Under the pieces are notes generated by a model. That model was not told where the DNA came from. It ran no database searches and was given only the letters and a program-made list of their open reading frames with translations. From Streptomyces sp. CB00316 (GTDB lineage: Bacteria; Actinomycetota; Actinomycetes; Streptomycetales; Streptomycetaceae), in assembly GCF_001905595.1 (NCBI RefSeq), contig NZ_LIXI01000003.1, positions 558,001 to 622,000 of the forward strand: a stretch of 64,000 nucleotides of DNA. Direction: 5' to 3'. This document shows positions 56,033 through 64,000 of the stretch, in pieces (within the stretch, counting starts at the first letter, position 1; each line of letters starts with the position of its first letter). A program made the position numbers and the translations under genes.

Positions 56033-57894
56033 CACCGTCCCAGCCCGCACCCCTGTCCGAACCCGTGAAGGCATCGGCCCCCCACGACACCGGCGCCCTC
56101 CGCTCCCTCCTCCCCGTCCTCGGCGCCCACCGCGCCACCGTCCTGCGCACCTGCCTCGCCGCCCTCGTCGACCAGACGGCCCTGGTCGCCCTGGTCACCC
56201 TCGCCGCGCACACCGTCGGCACCGCGGTGATCGAGCAGCGGGCCCCCTCGCCCACGACCGTGGCCGTCCTCATCGGGCTCGTCCTGCTCAGGGCGCTCGC
56301 CACCTGGCGGGAGATGGACCTCTCGCACGACCTCGCCTACCGCGTCCTGGCCGAACTTCGGGTCCGGGTCTTCGACGGGCTCGCCCGCTCCGCCCCCGCC
56401 CGGATCGCGGGGCGCCGCAGCGGTGACCTCGCCGCGACCGCGCTCGGGGATGTGGAGGCGCTGGAGTTCTTCTACGCCCACGCCATCGCCCAACTCCTCG
56501 CCTCCGGGATCGTCTTCGCTGTGGCCGCCACCCTGCTGGGTGTCCTCGGGCCCTGGCTGCTCCTCGCCGTCGTGCCCGCCGCCCTGCTGCTCCTCTGGTC
56601 GCCCCTGCTGGAAGCGCGGGGCCGGGCCGAGCGCGGGGCGCGGACCCGGGCCGCGCTCGGCGACCTCTCCGCGGAGAGCGTGGAGAGTGTCGACGGCCTC
56701 CGCGAGCTGCTGATGGCCGGCGCCCTGGACCGTACGCGGGCCCGGCTGCGGTCCGGAGGCCGGCGCCTCGCCCGCGCCCAGCGCGCCGAGCAGGCCTGGG
56801 AGACGGGGGCCGGCGCGGCCCGCGATCTGCTCGTCGTGGGCGCCGTCATCGGGGTGGTGGCCGCTGCCGCCCATGCGGCGGGCGGCGGGCGGCTCGACGG
56901 CGCCTGGGCCCCGGCGGCGATGGCCCTCGCCCTCGGCGCCCTGGCCCCGGTGGCCGAATCGGCGGCCGCGCTGGGCCGGGCGGGCAGTCTGCGTGCCGCC
57001 GCCGCCCGGGTCCGCGCGGCGCTGAACGCCCCAGCCGGCGCCCCCGCCCCCGTCTCCCCGCTCCCCGCCCCGGCGGGTCCGCTGGGCCTGAGGCTGCGCG
57101 GCGTACGGTTCGGCTACGGTTTTGCCCCCGTGCTGGACGGGCTCGACCTGACCGTACGGCCGGGCGAGACGGTGGCACTCGTCGGCGCGTCGGGGGCCGG
57201 CAAGACCAGCGTCGCCCATCTCCTGGCCCGCTACTGGGACCCGCAGGAAGGCACGGTGGAGCTGGTTCCCCGGGACCCCGCCCACCCCGTCGACCTGCGG
57301 GACCTCGCCGAGGACGACCTGCGGGACGCCGTGTGCGTGGTCGGCCAGGAGGCCCCGCTCTTCCACGGGACCCTCGCCGAGAACCTCCGCCTCGGCGCCC
57401 CCGACGCCACCGACCAGGAACTGGCCGCCACCGTCCGCACCTGCGGCCTCATCCCCGTCACCGACGCGCTGCCTCAGGGCCTGGACACCCCGGTCGGCGA
57501 ACGCGGCGCGACCCTCTCCGGCGGTCAGCGCGCCCGGGTCGCCCTGGCCCGGGGGCTGCTCGGCCGCCCCCGGGTCCTCGTCCTGGACGAGACGACGGCC
57601 CACCTGGACCACCGGGGCGACGCGGAGCTGGCGCGGACGCTCGCGGCGGACTCCCTGGCCCGTTCCCGTACGACGCTCATCATCGCCCACCGCCCCGCCA
57701 CCGTCCGTAGGGCGGACCGCATCGCGGTCCTCGACGGGGGGCGCATCGTCGAGGAGGGCACCTGGGAGGAGCTGATCCGGGCGGGCGGCGCGCTGACCCG
57801 GCTGCTCAGCCGGAAGGAGGAGACACCGGAGGAGACCCGACCGAAGATACCGGCGCAGGCGGAGACGACGGCAGCCCCTGCTCCGCCCAGATGA
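56029..57894 (+). CDS. Fused ABC exporter, partner subunit (621 aa)
   Basis: The ATG overlaps the previous stop. It has the same plan as its neighbour: membrane domain (about 25-310), then ATPase with Walker A GASGAGKTS, signature LSGGQRARV and Walker B VLVLDETTAHLD. The residue after Walker B Asp-Glu is Thr-Thr rather than Ala-Thr, and the site may be asymmetric, as in heterodimeric exporters. The last 89 bp overlap the convergent phosphatase gene. It is the last gene of the RiPP operon. Confidence 0.92.
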   Translation: MTPSQPAPLSEPVKASAPHDTGALRSLLPVLGAHRATVLRTCLAALVDQTALVALVTLAAHTVGTAVIEQRAPSPTTVAVLIGLVLLRALATWREMDLSHDLAYRVLAELRVRVFDGLARSAPARIAGRRSGDLAATALGDVEALEFFYAHAIAQLLASGIVFAVAATLLGVLGPWLLLAVVPAALLLLWSPLLEARGRAERGARTRAALGDLSAESVESVDGLRELLMAGALDRTRARLRSGGRRLARAQRAEQAWETGAGAARDLLVVGAVIGVVAAAAHAAGGGRLDGAWAPAAMALALGALAPVAESAAALGRAGSLRAAAARVRAALNAPAGAPAPVSPLPAPAGPLGLRLRGVRFGYGFAPVLDGLDLTVRPGETVALVGASGAGKTSVAHLLARYWDPQEGTVELVPRDPAHPVDLRDLAEDDLRDAVCVVGQEAPLFHGTLAENLRLGAPDATDQELAATVRTCGLIPVTDALPQGLDTPVGERGATLSGGQRARVALARGLLGRPRVLVLDETTAHLDHRGDAELARTLAADSLARSRTTLIIAHRPATVRRADRIAVLDGGRIVEEGTWEELIRAGGALTRLLSRKEETPEETRPKIPAQAETTAAPAPPR

Positions 57895-60340
57895 TCTTCC
57901 CCCGGTGCGCGTACCGGGTGCCCCACCGCCGGGCGAGCTGGGCGACGAGGAACAGCCCGCGTCCGCCCTCGTCCGTCGTACGGGCGTGCCGCAGCCGGGG
58001 AGTCGTGCTGCTGGCGTCGGAGACCTCGCAGGTCAGCACGGACTGGAGCAGCAGCCGCAGGCGTACGGGGCCGGAGGCGTACCGGATCGCGTTGGTCACC
58101 AGCTCGCTGACGATCAGTTCGGTCGTCATCGTCAGCTCGTCAAGACCCCACGCCTCCAGCTGGCGGGCCACCTTGTCCCGGGTCGCCCCGACGGCCGCCG
58201 GGTCGAGCGGCACCTCCCACGAGACCAGCCGGTCGGGCCGCAGGGCATGGGTGCGGGCGAGCAGGAGCGCGATGTCGTCCGGCTGCGGAACGGGCAGGAG
58301 CTCCTTCACCACGGCCTCGCACAGCTCGTCCAGCGGCAGCCCGTCCCGCGAGATCGCCCGGCCCAGCCGGACCTTGCCCTGCTCGATGTCCTTCTCGGGG
58401 CCCTCGATGAGGCCGTCGGTGTAGAGGCCGAGCAGGCTCCCCTCGGGCAGCTCGACGTCGAGGGACTCGAAGGGGAGCCCGCCCACGCCCAGCGGCGGGC
58501 CGAGGGGAAGGTCGGGGAAGCTGACCGCGCCCTGCGGGGTGACGATCACCGGCGGCGGGTGCCCGGCCCGGGCCATCGTGCAGCAGCGGGTCGCCGGATC
58601 GTAGACGGCGTAGAGGCAGGTGGCACCCAGCACCGTCGTGCCGCCCCGGTCGGCCTTCCCGCCCGCCGGCTCCTCCTCGCTCAGCCGCGTGACGAGGTCG
58701 TCCAGGCGGGCCAGCAGCTCGTCGGGTGCCAGGTCCATGTCGGCCAGCGTCTGCACGGCGGTCCTCAGCCGCCCCATGGTCGCCGCCGCGCTGATCCCGT
58801 GCCCGACCACGTCCCCGATGACCAGGCCGACCCGGGCCCCGGACAGCGGGATCACATCGAACCAGTCGCCCCCGACGCCGTCCTTCGCATCCGCCGGGAG
58901 GTAGGAGGAGGCCACGTCCAGCGCCGTCCCGCCGCGCAGGGTGTGCGGCAGCAGGCTCTCCTGGAGCACCAGCGCCGCGGTGTGCTCCCGGGTGTAGCGC
59001 CGGGCGTTGTCCACGCACACCGCGGCCCGGGCCACCAGCTCCCGGGCCGGCGCCACATCGTCCTCGTCGAACGGGACCGGGTTCTGCGACCGCATGAAGG
59101 TGGTGAGCCCGAGGACGGTGTCCCGCGCCCGCATCGGTACGGAGATCAGCGAGTGCAGCCCGAACTCGCGGATCCGGGCGGCCCGCGCGGGGTGCTCCAC
59201 GGCCCACGCGTGGCTGTCCGGGTCGAGCATCGGAAGGAGGACCGGGTCACCGTCGAAGAGAAGGTGGACGTCGTGCGGCGGCGGCACGAACTCGACTCTC
59301 TCCCCGACCCGCGCCACGGCCTCCGGGCACCCCTCGCGCACCGAACTCATCCCCATCCGGCGCATCGGCGGCCTGCCGCCCTGCGTCCCCGGGCCGGGCA
59401 GCGGCGCGTCCGGCCGGTTCCGGCCCAGCGGAGTCTCCAGCAGGTCGACGAAGACGAAGTCGGCGAACCGGGGCACCACGAAGTCGGCCAGCTCCTGGGC
59501 CGTGCGCTGCACGTCCAGGGTGGAGCCGATACTGGCCCCCGCCTCGTTCACGAGCGCCAGCAGCCGGCGGGCGTTCCACCGGTCGGTCACGTCCAGCACC
59601 ATGTAGCCGATGCCGATCCGGTTCTCCTCGGCGTCCGCCAGCGGGAAGAACGAGCTCGAATAGGCCCGCCGGCGGTTCGGGTCGGCCCAGCTCCAGCCCA
59701 GGTACTCGTAGTCGGTGACCGGTACACCGGTCGCCAGGACCTGCCGCATGAGCCGTTCGATGGGCGCCGCGAGCAGCCCGGGCAGAACATCGGAGGGCCG
59801 CCGCCCCAGGCGCTGCTCCCGGGGGACCCCGCCGAACCGCTCCAGGGTGTCGTTGAGCCAGATGTAGCGCAGCTCCGGATCCATCACCGCCATGCCGACC
59901 GGCGACCGGGTCAGGAACCCCTCCAGCACCGACCCGTCCACCGTCCACCGCGGCGTGCGCTCCCGCCCGGAGACCAGGAAACCCTCGCGCCCGGCGACCA
60001 GGAACGAGGCGGAGACCCGTACGTCGACGTCGATCCGCCGGTCGTCCCGGCCGAGCAGGGCGATCTGCCCGCTCCACCCCGACCCGTCACGGCTGCGGGC
60101 GGCGATCGCCGCCGCACGCCGGGTGTCCGGCGCCCCGGCCAGCAGCAGGGCGGCGGACCTGCCCACCATCTCGGCGGCCGTGTACCCGAGCAGGGCCTCC
60201 GCCCCGCGGGTCCAGCCGATGACCGTGCCGTCCCCGGCGATCACCGCCACCGCGTCGTCGCTCAGCCGCACGGGGCCCCGCGGATCCGCGGAGGGCAGCG
60301 GGCCGGGCCCCGCCGGGGGGCCCTCGTCGGCGGATGCCAT
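57806..60340 (-). CDS. PAS-PAS-GAF-PP2C(SpoIIE)-HATPase regulatory phosphatase (844 aa)
   Basis: Start ATG 60340 follows GGTGAGG; an ATG 15 nt earlier is possible. Domains in order: PAS (about 25-130), a second PAS (about 150-275), GAF (about 285-440), the PP2C SpoIIE phosphatase with metal-binding Asp residues (KDGVGGDWFDVIPL, IGDVVGHG, GLYTDGLIEG) and a C-terminal anti-sigma-factor-type HATPase_c (ELIVSELVTNAIRYA, DEGGRGLFLVAQLA). Such proteins dephosphorylate anti-anti-sigma factors and so steer stress sigma factors. The convergent 89-bp overlap with the exporter gene is unusual. No partner genes are nearby. Confidence 0.9.
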   Translation of the reverse strand: MASADEGPPAGPGPLPSADPRGPVRLSDDAVAVIAGDGTVIGWTRGAEALLGYTAAEMVGRSAALLLAGAPDTRRAAAIAARSRDGSGWSGQIALLGRDDRRIDVDVRVSASFLVAGREGFLVSGRERTPRWTVDGSVLEGFLTRSPVGMAVMDPELRYIWLNDTLERFGGVPREQRLGRRPSDVLPGLLAAPIERLMRQVLATGVPVTDYEYLGWSWADPNRRRAYSSSFFPLADAEENRIGIGYMVLDVTDRWNARRLLALVNEAGASIGSTLDVQRTAQELADFVVPRFADFVFVDLLETPLGRNRPDAPLPGPGTQGGRPPMRRMGMSSVREGCPEAVARVGERVEFVPPPHDVHLLFDGDPVLLPMLDPDSHAWAVEHPARAARIREFGLHSLISVPMRARDTVLGLTTFMRSQNPVPFDEDDVAPARELVARAAVCVDNARRYTREHTAALVLQESLLPHTLRGGTALDVASSYLPADAKDGVGGDWFDVIPLSGARVGLVIGDVVGHGISAAATMGRLRTAVQTLADMDLAPDELLARLDDLVTRLSEEEPAGGKADRGGTTVLGATCLYAVYDPATRCCTMARAGHPPPVIVTPQGAVSFPDLPLGPPLGVGGLPFESLDVELPEGSLLGLYTDGLIEGPEKDIEQGKVRLGRAISRDGLPLDELCEAVVKELLPVPQPDDIALLLARTHALRPDRLVSWEVPLDPAAVGATRDKVARQLEAWGLDELTMTTELIVSELVTNAIRYASGPVRLRLLLQSVLTCEVSDASSTTPRLRHARTTDEGGRGLFLVAQLARRWGTRYAHRGKIIWAEQGLPSSPPAPVSSVGSPPVSPPSG

Positions 60341-60532
60341 GCACCTCACCACCATCTCTAGGTTTCCATGGTCGCGCGTCACCCCCGAGTGCGCACCGGC
60401 CCGCTTCCCGGCCCGGGCGGGCGTACGGGCTTTCGCCCGTTCGGCGGCGTGACGCGGCGGGCCGTGTCCCCGTTGGGGGAGTGACAAGCGGTTGCTTGTC
60501 CACCTGCCCCCGCGCTGGACCCGTGTGGGTGG

Positions 60533-60567
60533 ACGGCTCCGGCTCCCCAGTGGAGGGCCGGAGCCGT
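60533..60567. terminator. Hairpin between phosphatase and GH26 genes
   Basis: A 10-bp stem (60533-60542 with 60558-60567), extended inward by paired ctcc/ggag, lies just after the stop of the minus-strand GH26 gene. Confidence 0.7.
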
Positions 60568-60581
60568 TTCCATGCGCGCGG

Positions 60582-61835
60582 TCAGTAGCGGAAGCAGATC
60601 CTGCGTTCCTTCAGCCACTGCCCCAGCCAGTCCCCGAACGGCACGGTGACGCACCACCTGCGGGTGGCCGGCGGCTCGGGTGCCGCGGGTGTGGGCTGCA
60701 CCGACGGTGTGGGCGACGGCTGTACGGCCGGCGGGACGGTCGGGGTCTCAGGCGGCGTCGGGGAGGGCGTCGTGCTCGGGGCCGTGGTGGGAGGCGCACT
60801 CGGGGCTGGCTTCACCGGGGCCGCCATCTCGGCGAGCTTCGTGCGGAACACCTGCGAGGAGCGCGGATTGCTCTTGCACTGCCACACCCCGTGCGGGCAG
60901 TAGTCCGTGATCGTCTGGTACAGCGGCTGGTGCCGGTCGATCCAGTCGAGCATCCGGCGCATGTACTCCGGATTGTCGCCGTTGCGGAAGAGCCCCCACT
61001 CCGGGAACGAGATCGGCTTGCCGCGCTCCGCCGCGAAGTCGACGTGCTTCTGGAGGCCGTACGGATCGTTGATCTGGTCGTCGAAGGACTCGCCGGGCGG
61101 CTGGTCGTAGGAGTCCATCCCGATGATGTCGACGACGTCGTCACCCGGGTAGCACTCGGTCCAGGGGACCGCGTCCCGCCCCCGGCTGGGCGTGAAGTCG
61201 AAACGGAACTCCTGGCCCGGCACCGCACGCATCGCCGTCACGATCCGCTGCCAGTACGCCTTCCAGGACTCCGGATCGGGACCGCATCGATGGGTGTAAG
61301 TGGTGCCGTTCATCTCCCAGCCGAGCACGATCACCGTGTCCGGCACACCCAGCGATACCAGGCGCTCGGCCAGCCTGGTGAAGTGCTGGTCGTAGTCGCC
61401 CGCCGCCCCGGACCGCAGCAGACGGCGGACCTGGGCGTCCGGGACGCGCTCCTCGTTCCGCTCCAGCATGGGGACGTTGAGGACGAACATCCGGTCCTTG
61501 TCCGCCTTGCGCCAGTCGGCCCAGGCGTCCAGGAAGTCGGGGGCCCCCTCGATGTTCACCCACAGGTCGCCCGGCAGGTAGGTGTGTCCCACCCGCAGCT
61601 CCGCGCCGCCGAGCCAGCGGGACAGGTCCGCCATCCTGCTCACCCCGGCAGGCCCGTAGTCCAGGTAGGCGCCGTGCGCGGTGGAGCCGGAGCCTCTGCT
61701 GCCCTGGGGCCCCGGGGCGGCGCTGTCCACGGAATCGGTGCCCGGCGGCAGCTGTCCGGCGATGCCGCCGCCTGCCAGGAGACTGAGAACGGCCGCGGCG
61801 ATGCATGTGGTGATGAGTCGGCGCTTGGCCGGCAT
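60582..61835 (-). CDS. Secreted GH26-type glycoside hydrolase (417 aa)
   Basis: ATG 61835 has GGAGGAGTC directly upstream; the longer frame has no site. An N-terminal signal or anchor (LITTCIAAAVLSLLAGGGIA) is followed by a GH26 (beta-mannanase class) barrel with the acid/base Glu in VLGWEMNGTT (about residue 174) and the nucleophile Glu in SFPEWGLF (about 278). From about residue 335 a Pro/Thr/Ser-rich linker leads to a short C-terminal end with two Cys (RRWCVTVPFGDWLGQW). It acts on an external polysaccharide; which one cannot be told. It stands alone. Confidence 0.85.
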   Translation of the reverse strand: MPAKRRLITTCIAAAVLSLLAGGGIAGQLPPGTDSVDSAAPGPQGSRGSGSTAHGAYLDYGPAGVSRMADLSRWLGGAELRVGHTYLPGDLWVNIEGAPDFLDAWADWRKADKDRMFVLNVPMLERNEERVPDAQVRRLLRSGAAGDYDQHFTRLAERLVSLGVPDTVIVLGWEMNGTTYTHRCGPDPESWKAYWQRIVTAMRAVPGQEFRFDFTPSRGRDAVPWTECYPGDDVVDIIGMDSYDQPPGESFDDQINDPYGLQKHVDFAAERGKPISFPEWGLFRNGDNPEYMRRMLDWIDRHQPLYQTITDYCPHGVWQCKSNPRSSQVFRTKLAEMAAPVKPAPSAPPTTAPSTTPSPTPPETPTVPPAVQPSPTPSVQPTPAAPEPPATRRWCVTVPFGDWLGQWLKERRICFRY

Positions 61836-61958
61836 GACTCCTCCTGGCTGCAAGGAAATTCCGGCCGGTTCGGCCCGATGGGAAGAGAGTTTCATCATCC
61901 GGCACCGCACGCGAATAGAGTGGTCCATTTATCGTATGCGGCGTTGCGAACGGGCCGT

Positions 61959-63239
61959 TCAGGTGACGGTGGAGTCGAGGGTGAAGGGCAGGGAGCCGAC
62001 GCGGTTGTCGAAATTGGAATCGATCAGCGTCGGATCGCCCGTCCGCCGGATGACGGGCCGTCGGGTGAGCAGTTCCCTGAAAAGGGCCGTCATTTCGAGG
62101 CGGGCCAGGTGGGCGCCGAGGCAGTGGTGCGGGCCGCCGCCCCCGTAACCCAGGTGCGGATTCGGCGACCGGGTGATGTCGAAGATATCCGGACGGGTGA
62201 AAACCGATTCATCGCGATTGGCGGACGCGTAGAGCAGTGTGACTTTCTCCCCGGGAAGAAAGGTCCGGCCGCCCAGCTCGAATTCTGATACGACGGTCCT
62301 GCGGAACTGGATGATCGGCGTCGAATGGCGGACGACTTCCTCGACGGCACCCCCGATGTACCGGTCGAAGTCCGACCGGAGCAGCTCCCGCTGCTCCGGA
62401 TGCCGGTCCAGCAGGAACAGCCCGTGCGCGATCGCGTTGCGCGTGGTCTCCACCCCGGCCACCAGCAGCAGCGAGAAGAAGGCGCCCAGATCCCGCGAGG
62501 AGAGGCCTTCGCCGTCGATGTCCGCGCGCACCAGGGCCGAGACAAGGTCGTCCTGCGGGTGGCGGCGGCGCTCGCGCGCCAGACGCGCCATGACGAGCTG
62601 CATCATCGCCAGCGACGCGAGACCGCGCCCGGGGATCCGCAGCCTGGCCCGGCCCCGGCGCTCGACGCCGACGTGCTCGGAGGCATGGTCGATCTGCTCG
62701 GCGATCCGCGGCCGGTGCTCCTCGGGGATGCCCATCAGGTCGCAGATCACCTCCAGCGGCAGCCGCGAGGCCGCCGACGGCATGAAGTCGCCCGGGCGCT
62801 CGGCGATCATCTCGTCCACCAGACGCCCGGCCAGCCGGCCGATGTTCTCCTCGGTGGCGGCGAGCAGCCGGGGGGTGAAGCGCCGGGAGATGATCCGGCG
62901 CAGCGCCGCGTGCTCGGGCCCGTCCATGTTGACCATCGAGTTCCCGAACAGCGCCTTCGCCCAGCCGGCCGGTTCCGGGGTGGTGACCCCCGGCGCGCTA
63001 GCGAAGACCTTCGGGGTACGGCTCGCGGTCAGCACGTCCGCGTGGCGCACCAGGGCGTAGAACGGCTTGCCGGCGGTACGGGCGGTGCCCGGCCGGGGCG
63101 TGAACAGCACGGGTGCCTCCAGCTGCCGCAGCCGGGCGAAGGCGCCGAGCCTCTCCGGACGGGGCAGCTGCCAGAAAGCCGGGTCGGCGAGATCGATGCG
63201 GGCCGCACGATCGTCGGACACCTGATTCGGAACGGTCAT
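61959..63239 (-). CDS. Cytochrome P450, CYP124/125-like (426 aa)
   Basis: ATG 63239 is chosen because GGAGG lies 9 nt upstream; an ATG 6 nt earlier is too close to it. P450 motifs are complete: I-helix LLVAGVETTRNA (about 262), K-helix ExxR in EEVVRHSTP, and the heme loop YGGGGPHHCLGAHLAR with the Cys ligand near residue 372. The HxTPIIQFRRT region and overall pattern resemble actinobacterial CYP124/CYP125 lipid or steroid hydroxylases. No redox partner gene is adjacent. It is divergent from melC1. Confidence 0.88.
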   Translation of the reverse strand: MTVPNQVSDDRAARIDLADPAFWQLPRPERLGAFARLRQLEAPVLFTPRPGTARTAGKPFYALVRHADVLTASRTPKVFASAPGVTTPEPAGWAKALFGNSMVNMDGPEHAALRRIISRRFTPRLLAATEENIGRLAGRLVDEMIAERPGDFMPSAASRLPLEVICDLMGIPEEHRPRIAEQIDHASEHVGVERRGRARLRIPGRGLASLAMMQLVMARLARERRRHPQDDLVSALVRADIDGEGLSSRDLGAFFSLLLVAGVETTRNAIAHGLFLLDRHPEQRELLRSDFDRYIGGAVEEVVRHSTPIIQFRRTVVSEFELGGRTFLPGEKVTLLYASANRDESVFTRPDIFDITRSPNPHLGYGGGGPHHCLGAHLARLEMTALFRELLTRRPVIRRTGDPTLIDSNFDNRVGSLPFTLDSTVT

Positions 63240-63454
63240 GTCCATCCACCTCCACGAGTTCGCCAGGTCATCGTCGGGTCCGGTGCGCGCGGCGCACCGC
63301 GCGACGCGGGCCTCCCGCGCGGATGGCCGTGCACGGTCACGCGTTTGACGGAACGCGCAGCACGCCGCGCCCACGAGAACCGTTTCGGCGCCGTCTCGTT
63401 GCCACCATCGCCACCAACAGCAGCCCCGAGGGGCGTCAACGAGAGGCAGTCACC

Positions 63455-63949
63455 ATGAGCCGAACCACGGATCCGGGCGGCGGCGCACCGCGTGGAACAC
63501 GCCGTCCGTCGCGCCGGATCGTCCTGCGCACCGCGTTCACCGCGGCCGTGGCCGGAGGCACCGCCGCGGTCCTCCTGCCGGTCCACGACCGCGAGCCGGG
63601 CACCGCCCCCGCGCCCGCGAAGGGGCCCGGCCACACCGCCGCCCGTGCGGAGGAGTTCGCCGAGATGTACCGGGGCCGGGAGATCCGCGGTTCGGTGACC
63701 GTCCTGGTCCCGGCGGGCGGGCCGGGCGGCGCCGGGACGCACGACACCGAGCCGGTCACGGAGATCCGCATCGACGGCCGCCCGCTGCACGTCATGCGGC
63801 GCGCGGACGGCACGTATCTGAGCGATGTCACGCACTACGAGTCGTTCCCCACGCTCCGCGAGACGGCCCGAGCCGCCGTGGACGAGCTCGGCACCGCCCG
63901 CCTCGCGCTCCCCGCCCCCGACCACAGGCGAACGTGGCACCACAAGTGA
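63455..63949 (+). CDS. melC1: Tyrosinase cofactor/chaperone MelC1 (164 aa)
   Basis: ATG 63455 follows GAGAGG. A twin-arginine-like leader (RRPSRRIVLRTAFTAAVAGG) is followed by the MelC1 domain: EMYRGREIRG, then IRIDGRPLHVMRRADGTYLS and HYESFPTLRETARAAVDELG. MelC1 delivers copper to tyrosinase and carries it out through the Tat pathway. The conserved His near GTHDTEP and in DVTHYES are present. The tyrosinase gene starts 37 bp later. Confidence 0.93.
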   Translation: MSRTTDPGGGAPRGTRRPSRRIVLRTAFTAAVAGGTAAVLLPVHDREPGTAPAPAKGPGHTAARAEEFAEMYRGREIRGSVTVLVPAGGPGGAGTHDTEPVTEIRIDGRPLHVMRRADGTYLSDVTHYESFPTLRETARAAVDELGTARLALPAPDHRRTWHHK

Positions 63950-63986
63950 GCGTCGCACCGCACATGAACCAGGAGGAACCGAACCG

Positions 63987-64000
63987 GTGTACACCCGCAA
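63987..64000 (+). CDS. melC2: Start of tyrosinase gene (partial)
   Basis: AGGAGGAACC precedes GTG 63987, and the first codons read YTR before the window ends. Position directly after melC1 makes tyrosinase the expected product; the sequence itself is too short to prove it. Confidence 0.7.

Noticed and set aside
57905..60361. 818-codon plus-strand frame opposite the SpoIIE-type phosphatase
   Set aside because: Pro/Arg/Gln/His-rich shadow of a multidomain gene with clear motifs on the minus strand.
61959..63239. P450 as part of the RiPP pathway
   Set aside because: It is separated from the cluster by a convergent phosphatase and a GH26 gene, is on the other strand, and has no linked Zur box.

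Overview
The window is Streptomyces chromosome: very high GC, strong G/C bias at third codon positions, GTG starts and tightly overlapping operons. A secreted protease whose mature part is nearly that of Streptomyces griseus protease A (24230-25126), an SSI-type inhibitor (39397-39840) and a melC-type tyrosinase operon at the right edge point to the S. griseus group.

Left part, about 1-34500, is accessory DNA in decay. It opens with three co-directional genes for large, apparently structural or surface proteins that I cannot name (1-5723). Then comes a patchwork of broken mobile elements and gene stumps. It holds a tripartite tyrosine-recombinase module with at least five frameshifts (6228-9702), a stump of an ATP-dependent DNA ligase, an IS630-type element carrying an acetyltransferase inside long terminal inverted repeats (10545-12511), an inverted pair of IS5-family copies (13000-13661 and 19454-20228), and IS1380, IS3 and IS256 pieces plus two pieces of another transposase family. 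Fragments of RHS, BTAD regulator, lysozyme, leucyl aminopeptidase, FAD monooxygenase, sigma factor, subtilase, histidine kinase and response regulator genes lie between them. Intact islands are a histone-H1-like wHTH protein, an RHH/MazF-type toxin-antitoxin pair, a cupin, a DUF2087 regulator, the protease, and an ArsR sensor divergent from a P1B-4 metal ATPase across a clear TGAA-N6-TTCA operator.

Middle part, 34962-43310, is metal homeostasis. A siderophore ABC operon (ATPase, lipoprotein, fused double permease) has an IdeR/DmdR-type iron box. Next is a set of zinc-free ribosomal protein paralogues (S18, L31, L33, L28, S14, L32) with a COG0523/CobW protein, arranged around candidate Zur boxes. 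The L32 gene appears to start at ACG.

Right part, 43335-64000, is the most interesting. A beta-propeller gene and a metal-chelate ABC importer diverge from a candidate Zur box. Directly downstream, with another candidate Zur box at its head, lies a complete RiPP azol(in)e locus: a 44-residue precursor, a strong hairpin, a leader-binding E1-like protein, a CocE/S15-type hydrolase, a YcaO cyclodehydratase, a SagB-type dehydrogenase and two fused ABC exporters (48806-57894). The layout suggests a zinc-starvation-induced, ribosomally made metal ligand with its own export and import. A multidomain SpoIIE-type phosphatase, a GH26 enzyme, a P450 and melC1 (with the start of melC2) complete the window.
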